This document shows, piece by piece, positions 34,360 through 44,090 of a DNA stretch of 64,000 bases. The stretch lies in assembly GCF_028640845.1 (NCBI RefSeq), contig NC_080546.1:29967020-30031019 (forward strand). The letters are read 5' to 3'. Below the pieces are notes generated by a model. It was not told the DNA's origin. It ran no database searches and worked only from the letters and a program-made list of their open reading frames with translations. Source of the DNA: Ahaetulla prasina. Lineage: Eukaryota > Chordata > Lepidosauria > Squamata > Colubridae. The number at the start of each line of letters is the position of its first letter. The first letter of the stretch is position 1. The translations under genes and the position numbers were made by a program.

Positions 34360-34423
34360 TGCTTTAAGATCATGTTGTCAGGCAATTGCCATAGTAAATC
34401 ATAAACTATATGGCTTTATAAAA

Positions 34424-34694
34424 GGTAAAGGTTCCCCTCACACATATGTGCTGTCGTTCCTGACTCTAGGGGGCAATGCTCATCTCCGTTTCAAAGCCGA
34501 AGAGCCAGTGCTGCCCGAAGACATCTCTTTAGTCATGTGGCTGGCATGACTAAATCCCAAAGGTGCACAGAACTGTTACCTTCCCACCAAAGGTGGTCCC
34601 TATTTTTCTACTTGCATTTTTTATGTGCTTTCAAACTGCTAGGTTGGCAGGAGCTGGGACAAGTAACGGGAGCTCACCCCATTTTGCGGCACTA
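34424..34694 (-). mobile_element. Sauria-type SINE (BovB-tailed), tRNA head broken
   Basis: Minus strand: starts inside the head at AAATCCCTAGTGCCGC, just after where box B should be, then GTTACTTGTCCCAGCTCCTG, GCACATAAAAAATGCAAGTA, GAAACGGAGATGAGCATTGC and the tail GAACGACAGCACATATGTGTGAGGGGAACCTTTACC, which has the layout of a BovB LINE 3' end. The CR1 tail at 34702-34721 abuts the break. No BovB LINE is seen in this window. Confidence 0.75.
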
Positions 34695-34701
34695 GGGATT
34701 T

Positions 34702-35525
34702 AACATAACATAACATAACAACAGAGTTGGAAGAGACCTTGGAGGCCTTCTAGTCCAACCCCCTGCTTAGGCAGGAACCCTACACCATCTCAGTCAGATG
34801 GTTATCCAACATTTTCTTAAAAATTTCCAGTGTTGGAGCATTCACAACTTCTGCAGGCAAGTCGTTCCACTCATTAATTGTTCTGACTGTCAGGAAATTT
34901 CTCCTTAGTTCTAAGTTGCTTCTTTCTTTGATCAGTTTCCACCCATTGCTTCTTGTTCTACCCTCAGGTGCTTTGGAGAACAGCCCGACTCCCTCTTCTT
35001 TGTGGCAACCCCTGAGATATTGGAACACAGCTATCATGTCTCCCCTAGTCCTTCTTTTTATTAAACTAGACATACCCAGTTCCTGCAACCGTTCTTCATA
35101 TGTTTTAGCCTCCAGTCCTCTAATCATCTTTGTTGCTCTTCTCTGCACTCTTTCTAGAGTCTCAACAGCTTTTTTACATCGTGGAGACCAAAACTGGATG
35201 CAATATTCCAAGTGTGGCCTTACCAAGGCATTATAAAGTGGCACTAACACTTCACGTGATCTTGATTTTATCCCTCTGTTTATGCAGCCCAGAACTGTGC
35301 TGGCTTTTTTAGCAGCTGCTGCACACTGCTGGCTCATATCTAAATGGTTATCCACCAGGACTCCAAGATCCCTCTCACAGGTACTACTATTGAGCAAGGT
35401 ACCACATATACAGTACTGGTGCATTTTGTTTTTTTTGCCTAAATGTAGAATCTTACTTTTTTCACTGTTGAATTTCATTTTGTTAGATAGCGCCCAATGT
35501 TCAAGTTTGAGCAGTTGAATCCCAA
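34702..35525 (-). mobile_element. CR1 LINE, 5'-truncated
   Basis: Minus-strand C-terminal third of CR1 ORF2: EHWALSNKMKFNSEKSKILH, CERDLGVLVDNHLDMSQQC, LVRPHLEYCIQFWSPRCKK, LERVQRRATKMIRGLEAKTY, RGDMIAVFQYLRG, ending LEIFKKMLDNHLTEMV. It is open for about 240 codons. A 3' UTR with GGGGGTTGGACTAGAAGGCC and a terminal (ATGTT)n repeat (34702-34721 on +) follow. The frame continues upstream to 35739 by chance. RT catalytic motifs are missing. Confidence 0.93.
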
Positions 35526-36003
35526 GAGTGACCTGAGATGGCAAAGCTTGGGGGAGGAGCTCTTCATAATTAAATGGAACTCTCTGTCTTAGCATAGGAG
35601 AAATGAGGAAAGTTGGGCTTGCCTTGTGCCTAAATAGTATTACAGGATCCTTATATTTGTAAGTCCAATATGCATCCAAATAACAGGAAATAGACAAATA
35701 AATTACTAAAGAAAAAAATGTACTGGTGCTATGATGCATTCATGGTAGCTTTCTGGTTGACAGAGATACGTAAATAAAATCTGGCATTAAGGCTTTGGAA
35801 AAATAATTTTTTCCTTGTTCTAGTATAATTTGCACATTTACAGTTGTGAAAAATTCATATTAATTTTTAATTTCAATTATTTCGATGCAATCAAGTCAGG
35901 TTCAGCTCTTCCTTGGAAATTCTAATAATCCCTTTATCCCTGCTCTTTGTTATCTGAATTGTAGATTTTTTTTTTCTCAAGGGGTAAGACAATTTTATTT
36001 CAG
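35526..36003. other. Unannotated DNA upstream of the second candidate exon
   Basis: No repeat recognised; T-run and TTTTATTTCAG just before 36004. Confidence 0.45.
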
Positions 36004-36067
36004 GATCAAGAAAAGCAAATTACAACTTACAAGAATTCTTAGAAATGAATGATTTTAAGAACTCCAG
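36004..36067 (+). CDS. Candidate 64-nt internal exon of an unidentified gene
   Basis: Acceptor CAATTTTATTTCAG (35990-36003) and strong donor CCAG|GTAAGC. Of the three frames only one is open: after two bases it reads SRKANYNLQEFLEMNDFKNS and leaves two bases for the next codon. It cannot be joined in frame directly to the candidate exon at 15714-15764, which ends in phase 0, so either another exon lies between or one call is wrong. The protein is not recognised. A chance combination is quite possible. Confidence 0.25.
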
Positions 36068-36285
36068 GTAAGCTGCTTCTTATAGCCTAATGAAACTCTA
36101 AATGGGTTCATATCTATCCCAAGTAACCAGGGGCCCAGAACTGCAATCCCCAAAGTCATTTTCTGCAGCTCCTTAGTTCTCCACATCATCACTGTTGAAT
36201 GCCACTGCTATTTTGGTATAGAAAAGATTAAATGGTAGATAAACTTTAAAGTAAGCCTTTTAAAAAGATCTTATGTCTAAGAACT

Positions 36286-36522
36286 AAGGTGGCGCAGTGG
36301 TTAGAGTGCAGTACTGCAAGCTACTTCTGCTGATTGCCTGCTGCCTGCAATTTGGCAGTTTGAACCTCACCAGGCTCAGGGTTGACTCTGCCTTCCATCC
36401 TTTCAAGATCTGTAAAATGAGGACCCAGATTGTTGGGGGCAATATGTTGACTCTGTAAACCACTTAGAGAGGGCTATAAAGCACTGTAAAACGATATATA
36501 AGTATAAGTGCTATTGCTGTGA
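36286..36522 (+). mobile_element. tRNA-derived SINE, complete layout
   Basis: Head with box A GGTGGCGCAGTGGTTAGAGT and box B-like GGCAGTTTGAACCTCACC, body CTTTCAAGATCTGTAAAATG then AGGACCCAG, tail AAACCACTTAGAGAGGGCT...ATAAGTATAAGTGCTATTGC. Typical squamate/snake SINE architecture. Confidence 0.88.
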
Positions 36523-36612
36523 CATGGCTGCACACAACCTGAATCATTGCCTTGCCTCTTGAAATTTATAATACGTTTGATTGCTTATGCCTGGAATAGG
36601 GTAAAGACTGTT

Positions 36613-36832
36613 ACATATGTTTTTGTGATGACCCGGGGCATGACATAAAGGCAACACAGCCAGAGAACCGATATGAATCCCTTTATTATCACCAACTGTG
36701 CCCCCAATGTCCCTTTCAACTCTCTGGCCTGAAGACAGCTCTTCCACCAAACTGTAATAGTCTTTGGCTGGCAATACTTCAGTCCCAAACGTTGTAAGCA
36801 GAAAACCTCTAAGAAAAATTCCAAAGGCAAGA
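36613..36832 (-). mobile_element. LTR-like fragment
   Basis: Minus strand: GC-balanced sequence with a polyadenylation signal AATAAA (complement at 36682-36687), then CTGTGTTGCCTTTATG and a terminus-like CCCCGGGTCATCACA. Similar in style to LTR R-U5 regions. No coding sequence adjoins, so class and ends are uncertain. Confidence 0.4.
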
Positions 36833-36839
36833 CAAGGTA

Positions 36840-37353
36840 ATTAATCTGGCAGGGCAAGCAAAATTTACAGACCTCTCACATCCTGGACATAAACTGTTTC
36901 CATTCCTACTCTCAAAAGAACACTACAGAGCACTGCACACCAAAACAACTAAACACAAGAACAGTTTCTTCCTGAATGCCATCACTCTGCTAAACAAATA
37001 ATTCCTTCAACACTGTCAAACTATTTACTAAATCTGGACTGCTATTAATCGTCCCATCGTTCCCATCACCCATTGCCTTCCAATTATGACTGTATGACTG
37101 TAATTTTGTTGCTTGGATCTTTATGATTTATATTTATATTGATTGTTTCCTGATTGCTTATTTGTACCCTATGACTATCATTAAGTGTTGTACCTTATGA
37201 TTCTTGACGAACATATCTTTTCTTTAATGTACACTGAGAGCATATGAACCAAGACAAATTCCTTGTGTGTCCAATCACACTTGGCCAATAAAATTCTATT
37301 CTATTCTATTCTATTCTATTCTATTCTATTCTATTCTATTCTATTCTATTCTA
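36840..37353 (+). mobile_element. Snake L3/CR1-type LINE 3' end with (ATTCT)n tail
   Basis: C-terminal peptide remnants HPGHKLFPFL, HTKTTKHKNSFFLNAITLLN correspond to the L3/Rex-like ending TRTSRLKNSFFPTAIRILN type. The 3' UTR ends TGTGTGTCCAATCACACTTG followed by GCCAATAAA, then 12 or so ATTCT units at 37293-37353. This pentamer tail is the reported signature of snake CR1/L3 LINEs and the best taxonomic clue in the window. Confidence 0.88.
37293..37353. repeat. (ATTCT)n / (AATAG)n microsatellite
   Basis: Perfect pentamer array forming the tail of the LINE. Confidence 0.97.
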
Positions 37354-37574
37354 TAAGGAATTCCACAAGTAAAGTAGCATGGCAGTAAATCAAACACATT
37401 GGGAGAATGCCAGGATTCAAAGAAACACTAGATAAACCAATGGTGAAATCTAAATTTCTTTCCTACCGGTTCTGTGGGTGTGGCTTGGTGGGCGTGGCGT
37501 GGTGGGGGATGTCATGTGACTGGGTGGGCATGGCTATGTGGCTGGGGGATCAAAAGAAAGAAACTCACTAATAA

Positions 37575-37625
37575 TGTCCTGCTGGAGCAGGGTTGGACTA
37601 GATGACCTCCAAGTCTCTTCCAGCC
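37575..37625 (+). mobile_element. CR1 LINE 3' UTR fragment nested in the MITE
   Basis: GCTGGAGCAGGGTTGGACTA followed by GATGACCTCCAAGTCTCTTC matches the CR1 3' UTR seen (complement) at 34735-34775. Confidence 0.75.
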
Positions 37626-37684
37626 CTGGATTATCCTTTGAAATTGCATCTAGTGCCAGGTTTGTAGTCCTTGCTTTCTCTCCT

Positions 37685-37845
37685 TTTTCCTCCCTCCCTC
37701 CCTCCGTCTCTCTCTCTTACTCTATCTCTCTCTCTTCGTTCCTTCCTTCCTTCCTTCCTTCCTTCCTTCCTTCCTTCCTTCCTTCCTTCCTTCCTTCCTT
37801 CCTTCCTTCCTTCCTTTCTTTCTCTCTGTCTCTCTCTCTCTCTCA
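37685..37845. repeat. (TTCC)n microsatellite with CT-rich flanks
   Basis: About 19 TTCC units at 37738-37815 plus CTCTCT flanks. Low-complexity frames on both strands are artefacts. Confidence 0.97.
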
Positions 37846-38114
37846 AACAACACCCCCCCAATTTTTTGCCTACACCCCCCCACCTTTTTTTGCCTAGCAG
37901 GCTTTAGCTTTTTTACCTTTGCCTCTGATGATCGTGTAGCTCAGCTAGGCGGGGGAGGGGATTTTTGCTACTGGTTCTCCAAACCATCTGCCGCCATTGC
38001 TACTGGATTGGCCAATGCGGTCTGAACCGGGAGCATTTCACCCCTGAGATAAACTCAGTGTTTGTTCCTGACAAACGCCCCTCCCGTTTGCCTCTCCTTT
38101 TAAACTCCATCAGC

Positions 38115-38115
<1 letters not shown>

Positions 38116-38163
<48 letters not shown>
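38116..38163. repeat. (ATT)n microsatellite
   Basis: Sixteen ATT units; tail of the minus-strand L2. Confidence 0.97.
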
Positions 38164-38166
<3 letters not shown>

Positions 38167-39100
38167 TGCAGGACTCAGGGCGGTTTACAGCCAATTTAAA
38201 AGATACAATAAATACACATTAAAAACAGACTAAAATTTATATAAATAATGGCCAAAATATTTAAAAACTAATTAATACAAAAAACTAAAACCCCATTCAA
38301 AATTACTTAGTCAGGCTAGCCCAGCTCGATGGAATAAAAGAGTCTTCAACTCACGGCGGAAGGTCCGAAGGTCGGGGAGTTGGCAAAGCCCCAGAGGCAG
38401 CTCGTTCCAGAGGGCAGGAGCCCCCACAGAGAAGGCCCTACCCCTGGGGGTCGCCAGTCGACATTGTTTCACCGACGGCACCCCAAGGAGGCCCTCCCTG
38501 TGGGAGCGCACAGGTCTATGGGAGGCTATTTGTGGCAGTAGGTGGTCCCGTAAATAGCCCGGTCCTAAGCCATGGAGCGCTTTAAAGGTGGTAACCAACA
38601 CCTTGAATTGCACCCGAAAGACCACTGGAAGCCAGTGCAGCCCGCGCAGGAGCGGTGTTATATGGGATTCACGAGGTGCTCCATCTATCACCTGCGCGGC
38701 TGCATTCTGGACCAGTTGGAGCTTCCGGGTGCTCTTCAAGGGGAGCCCCATGTAGAGAGCATTGCAGTAGTCTAAGCGAGATGTAACGAGGGCATGAGTG
38801 ACTGTGCGCAGAGAAACCCGGTCCAGAAAGGGACGCAACTGGTGGATCAGGCGGACCTGATAGAAAGCCCCCCTGGCGACGGCCGTCAAATGATCTTCAA
38901 GAGACAGCCGTGAATTCAGGAGGACGCCTAAGTTGCGTACCTTCTCTGTGGGGGCCAACGACTCGCCCCCAACAGTCAGCAATGGAGTAAGCTGGATGTA
39001 CCGGGAAGCCAGCATCCACAGCCACTTGGTCTTCGAGGGATTGAGCTGAAGTCTGTTCCTCTCCATCCAGACCCATACGGCTTCCAGACACTGGGACATG
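38116..39100 (-). mobile_element. L2-clade LINE, 3' portion, with (AAT)n tail
   Basis: Minus-strand frame of 262 codons (38311-39099): WMERNRLQLNPSKTKWLWM, SLAPTEKVRNLGVLLNSRLS, TSRLDYCNALYMGLPLKSTR, LQLVQNAAAQVIDGAP, LHWLPVVFRVQFKVLVTTFK, GRAFSVGAPALWNELP. RT palm with YADD is absent. The 3' UTR runs to 38164, then (ATT)n on + (38116-38163). Least decayed of the three L2 copies. Confidence 0.93.
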
Positions 39101-39417
39101 CCTTGTAAAGAGGATCGGGTCCCTTTCCTCCCTCATAAGCCACGCAACCCACATTGCTCTCTTCTCCTTTCCTGCCTGCGCTGCCTAGGATGAGGAGGGG
39201 GTGGGCCTTGGTCTTCATCTGAACCCCCTCTCCCTTGTTCTACCTCTTCCCTGCTCTGCCCAGCCTGACTTTGCTCTTTCCCAGTTTTTTCCACAGCCAA
39301 TGGATCCACTCTCTCATTCTCTGTCAGCTGTTCCTCTTCCCCTTCGGATTTAGACTCCAACAGGGGCATGACAGTTTTCCTTATTCTTGGTGAAAGGATG
39401 AATGGATTAAAATGCAA
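39101..39417 (-). pseudogene. Acidic/proline-rich retroelement-like open frame
   Basis: Minus frame at 39133-39417 begins near MPLLESKSEGEEEQLTENER and ends in a charged DEDQGPPPPHPRQRRQERRR stretch. Strongly biased composition with little AT shadowing suggests former coding sequence, perhaps the N-terminal part of a gag-like or LINE ORF1-like product just upstream of the L2 fragment. Family not recognised. Confidence 0.4.
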
Positions 39418-40208
39418 ATTTTAAATGTACTGATAACAGCAGATACATTTAATTGAAACTGGGTTTGTGGAATAGTCGACTCTATGCTAACTCAGTAAAA
39501 TAGTGCACAAATCTTTAAATCATTTCTTCTTGCAAGAACTATTGCTTCCATTTAGCATGCCAGAGACAGGCAGTGATGGTAAAATTAGTCCACAGAGACT
39601 GTGAGATACAGGGATATAAAGCACAGAGGGACAGGTCAGGGAAAGTTCTTTATATATTTGCTTTTATGATGATATAATTTTTATGAACTGCAAAGTGTGT
39701 TGGGAAACATTCCCAGGTCTAAGCATCACTTATTTTCTCTAGGGAAAAAAAATAATATTGCTGCCCATAGGCTATATAATAGCATTTTGCACATTTAGCA
39801 TTATTTTCATAATATAGTTCACATGGCCATCATTAACAGCAAACCTAGATGCTTTGGACAAATAATTAGTCAATTTTATAAATCATTACTAATTTATATT
39901 ATTCAAGGATTATGAAAAAAAATATTCAAAATAGTAGCTGATTTATCTTCTAGTTCACTATTGTGGGGATGAGTTTGTACAGTAGAGACTGTTTGGCTCA
40001 AATTTTAGATAAAGGGCAAAGTATAAAGGGGAGCATAAACTCCCTCCAAATGTGTGTAGGAATGATGTACAGCTGGTATGATGTACTGTAACTGGCAATT
40101 AATGCTTCCCAGCTCAAATTACATCTCCACTAACCTGGTATGTTTGAGATGTGCTAACTGTAAACCTCTAATTCCTTAGACAATATGGCTAATGCTTAAA
40201 ATTATAGG
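39418..40208. other. Unannotated AT-rich DNA
   Basis: No recognisable feature. Confidence 0.5.
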
Positions 40209-40216
40209 ACTTTGAT

Positions 40217-40490
40217 CAAAGGTGGTATTCAATTTCAGCTGGTTCGGACTGGTTCACCCAAACTGGTAGCAGAAATCGCGGGTGCGCCTGTCCACCTGCC
40301 CACCCACCCCAGCTCTATGCCATCCTTTTTAGGCACGTTTTTGAGGACAGGTGCATGCATGGAAGGTGCGCGCATGAGCAATGTACATGCACAGAAGGCC
40401 TGGTGCATATGTGGAAGGCAGGCACACACATGAAGCGAGCGTGCATGCGCATGGTGAACTGGTAGTAAGTTCATCTGAAACCCATCGCTG
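40217..40490. mobile_element. hAT-like MITE (GTGGGATTC family), 274 bp
   Basis: Starts CAAAGGTGGTATTC, ends GAAACCCATCGCTG, with perfect 8-bp duplication ACTTTGAT (40209-40216 and 40491-40498). Subterminal AACTGGTAGCAG / AACTGGTAGTAAG. Interior alternates GCATGCATG-type motifs. Confidence 0.92.
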
Positions 40491-40654
40491 ACTTTGATCT
40501 GCACATCTGGATGATAGAAAAGCTGGGAAGGTTGTTTACAAGTTAACTTAGCATTGTTCAAATAGTGAAGTCTCAAAGAAAACAGCATTCACCGGCACTG
40601 GCAGTGTGTAACCTGAGACCAGAGAATTTAAATGAATGTCTTCTAAATGACTGG

Positions 40655-40715
40655 GGAATTCTGGGAATTGAAGCCCACACATTATAAAGTTGTCATCCTG
40701 CCCTATGGAACACTC
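40655..40715. mobile_element. Half of a palindromic hAT-like MITE
   Basis: GACTGGGGAATTCTGGGAAT followed by TGAAGCCCACACAT and AAAGTTGTCATCC resembles one arm of the element at 10990-11126. Confidence 0.6.
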
Positions 40716-40984
40716 ATCTAGCAGTATCCCTCTCCCTTCTGTTATTTTAGATTTGATTTGATATCTGCATTAAAATGGAATTGTGACTTTCAATTTCCTA
40801 TTTTTGGGGGGGTGCTATTTTCTGCTGATTTACTGAAACATTTTATTTTGGGGTTGTTTGATTATGGGCAGATTAAAAAATCATAACAATAAAGTCTCCA
40901 CACAATCAACCAGTGACAGCACTGGCCCTCAGTCAACCCACATAACCTCTCCAACCAGCACTTCACATCCCAATGACTCTCACC

Positions 40985-41260
40985 TGATGTGACCTTCTAT
41001 CAAAAAACCCATCACAAGACCCTCTCTAATCTGACCCACACCTGACCCCTCACAAGACCCCTCACAAGACCCTCATGTGATGTGAACCACACCTGACCCC
41101 TCACAAGACCCATCACCAGACCCTCAGCTGATATGACCTTCCCATCACAAGAATTACTGATCACGAAGCCCTTATTAACAGAAGAATGCCAACACTGACA
41201 TTCCCTAAATGGCATTGAAGATGTTTTGGTAAGTTGGTAGCTTGGTAACGAACCAGAAGC
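40985..41260. repeat. CACCTGACCCCTCACAAGACC minisatellite-like repeat
   Basis: Imperfect direct copies of ACACCTGACCCCTCACAAG followed by ACCC..TCA(C/T) units, longer period of roughly 55-60 bp, from about 40985 to 41150, with degenerate flanks. The minus-strand 83-codon frame across it is a repeat shadow. Confidence 0.7.
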
Positions 41261-42074
41261 CAACCCACAAACTCAGACAATGAATCTCCATCTTCATCCT
41301 ATACCCAAGCTATAGATATTCACCACTATCACAAATAAAGTCTCCTTCAAGTCAGATCTTTATACTTGTTATTTTACCAGAGTTCATAATAGTTTGGCAG
41401 TGCTTTTGCTTGATGGATTCTAAATTATACCCTTGGAATATGTGAGTCTGCTATCCCAGTAATATGTTTGAGCTCAACTGAAACAAACAAGTAAACAAAT
41501 GGGTAAGAAAGACAAATTAAGGATTGAACCTGAGACCTGTTGCTCATGTACATGCATATCATTGAAAGGAAACCTTTCAATTAGGGCAGAAGTCTTGAAA
41601 AAATCTGGGCATATTAAATATAACACAATGTGTTTCTTTCCTTGAGCACAAAACAAATAATAACAACGAAGTTCATAGTTCAAAAGTTGCTCTCACTTTG
41701 AATTTGAAATGTGGCAAAGACCAGAAAAATTAAGAATTCAGAAATTGCTTAGGATCATCCTTCTAAGACCTCATTCAGCCTGTTTTAGAGCCCTTCTAAA
41801 TACATATCACACAACCAGAAAGAGGGACAAGGAAAATGAAATTAACTATTGGATTTATTTATTTTCACATCAGAGGTTTTATGTTGACTTCAAAGGGAAG
41901 AATTTGACATTCTCTTTATAATTCCTTTCCTGCAAAATACTATCTTAGAAGACATAATATAGCATTCTGAGAAAAACAGTCCATTAAAAGCTTTTTTCTT
42001 GATGAGAAAATGTGGAATTAGATTGTTCTTACACTCCCTCATGTATGAAACAGCAACTGCCAACATTCCTCATG
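41261..42074. other. Unannotated DNA
   Basis: No recognisable feature. Confidence 0.5.
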
Positions 42075-42132
42075 CTGACTGGGGAATTCTGGGAGTTGAA
42101 GTCTACAGGTTGTAAAGTTGCCAAGATTGGGT
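42075..42132. mobile_element. Half of a palindromic hAT-like MITE
   Basis: GACTGGGGAATTCTGGGAGT then TGAAGTCTACAGG..AAAGTTGCCAAGATTGGG; one arm of the 10990-11126 family, less decayed than that at 40655. Confidence 0.7.
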
Positions 42133-43929
42133 ATCCCTGTAGAGGAAGGTTTCTGGAAGCCATTTCAATGCACAGAACCTTGGCAGCATTATAATTGAAG
42201 TTCAATGCATACAGATTTAAAACAAAATATCATTGACTAGAATAGGTCTTCCTTGTGGTTAAGAATGAGAAAGTGCATGCTATGAATGATACTGTCACAG
42301 AAAAATTGATCACGGCTAGATAAATGTATGAGAGTCAAAATTCGTATTTGAATATTTAAAAAATGTTTGATGTTTGGATGTTTAAATTTGAGCATCATCT
42401 CATTTATTTTAGCAACAATCCATTTTAAAATTAAATGTGAAAAAATTATATTTCAAAATGTATTTATATTATAAATCTCAATGATAAAAAGCAGACTGTT
42501 TAAATGAAAAATGTTTAGGATGAACTATGAAATATGTAACAAGTTTGTACATTATAAATGAAATATAGTTGGATTGTTATTTTTAATCAGCAGGTTTCTG
42601 CTGATCTGGAAACTAAATCATCATTGGTATTGAAATTTTATTTTATCATAATTTCTCATACAACTGAATTCTGCTTAATTCTCAAAATGAAACATTGTAT
42701 TTTCCTATTAATAATCACAATCATAACCCTAACCCTACCTTTTCATTAATGAATCATGGTATTTTGCATAGTATCTCTACCAAAGCTTGTATATATAAAT
42801 TTGTTGAAAATGCTGTTGGAAAATAGCAGTAAACATTACTATTTGTGCATATACCATAAAACAGTAAAATAGATGAAAGTATACTGTGATTATCCATTCT
42901 CAAAACCTTGTGGAACAAAATATGCATTTTAGTCAGTTAATTTTTGGATGGGAATGTTGAATGTTCTTTTGGGTTGTCTAATCATTTGATTAGGATCTGG
43001 AAGAAATCTTTAATATAATTTTGGAAAGAGAAGGGGAATATATGTGTTGTTTTTAGCTTCTCGCTTACTCCCTGAAGATGCTTGGGAAAATCTTTGCCAA
43101 ATATTCAAACTGGGAGATGCAAAATAAATAAATAAATGATTGTCCAATTTGGAAAATCCAGGTTATATACTTACTCCCTCCTTTCTCCTTCTCCTTCTTT
43201 CTTCTTCTTTCTCCTTCTCTTTCTGAAAAAAGTAACAGTATTCTCTTTGTGCCTCCATGACTGTTTGCAATATGCTGAAGTGTCTGACTCGCATATTTTC
43301 GGATTAATTCAGCTTGCTTTTGAATGTAATTCAATGTACAAGACTGAATCAATTGCTTCCCAATGCATATTTTCATTGCAAGGGAATTAAAAAAAATAAC
43401 AACTAACAACTATAAATGTATTCCTGAGTGACTTTGCAAAGATTCAATGTTGTACCTGTTCAGGTTGACAGTTTGAGATCTCTTTAATAATTATTTGAAT
43501 GGGAAGTCAGCTCTTCTGCCTCTTCAATCATATCTGACATTGAGAAGACTAAAATTGACACACAGGAATTGTGTGTAATGAGAGTAAATTTGATCTAGCA
43601 AATGTTTCCTTCACTCTGATTTAGCATTGTTTTTTTCTCTCTGTAATTTCACATGGGCTGTACGATGACATCATTATTTTGAGAAAGATGACTAATTTGG
43701 AGAAAATAGGGCAATGTAACAGTTGACAGAATTACAAGGATCTTGCAATATTAAATAATACAAAACAACCTTGCTCCTAAAATGCCATTAACTAGAACAC
43801 TGTCCATTTACTTTGTTATTCTTGGTAATAATATTTATAATGGTTCATCATACAGTCAGCATAAGGTTCAAATTGGACTTGGCATTTTTTATTATTATTG
43901 TACTATTTTTAGATTTATCCTCTGTTTCT
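42133..43929. other. Unannotated AT-rich DNA
   Basis: No exon or repeat family. Contains (CCCTAA)-like 42727-42737, an AAAT run at 43120-43137 and a CT-rich patch at 43171-43222. Confidence 0.5.
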
Positions 43930-44090
43930 TTAGGAGATCAGGACAACTTTCATGAGATTTTCTTTTGTTTTATTTATACAACAACACCACTTTGAGGTTA
44001 GTTGGTCTGAGAAAGAGTAATTGGCCAGTCACATAGTGGGTTTTTATGGCTGTTTTATAATTTCCCTAGTCCTAATCCAGTTCCTTGATC
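43930..44090 (-). mobile_element. Old tRNA-derived SINE, degenerate
   Basis: On + the order GAGGTTAGTTGGTCTGAGAA, GAGTAATTGGCCAGTCACAT, AGTGGGTTTTTATGGCTG, CTAGTCCTAATCC mirrors the complement of the SINE at 16738-16946. Confidence 0.6.

Larger units (their letters stand above)
37438..38046. mobile_element. hAT-like MITE (GTGGGATTC family) with nested inserts, 609 bp
   Basis: Starts CAATGGTGAAATC, ends GGAGCATTTCACCCCTG, with perfect 8-bp duplication AGATAAAC (37430-37437 and 38047-38054). Inside are a CR1 3' UTR piece (37575-37625, GCAGGGTTGGACTAGATGAC) and a long TTCC microsatellite, both later additions. Confidence 0.9.

Noticed and set aside
35526..35739. N-terminal extension of the CR1 frame as a fused protein
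   Set aside because: CR1 similarity begins near 35525; upstream codons are unrelated AT-rich sequence read through by chance.
36289..36375. tRNA gene
   Set aside because: Box A and B are present, but the cloverleaf is degenerate and the sequence continues into a SINE body and tail.
40985..41150. CRISPR-like or coding repeat
   Set aside because: Ordinary imperfect minisatellite; the frame across it is not conserved between repeat units.
40889..41345. LTR pair suggested by two copies of AATAAAGTCTCC
   Set aside because: Only about 12 bases are shared; flanking sequences do not match.
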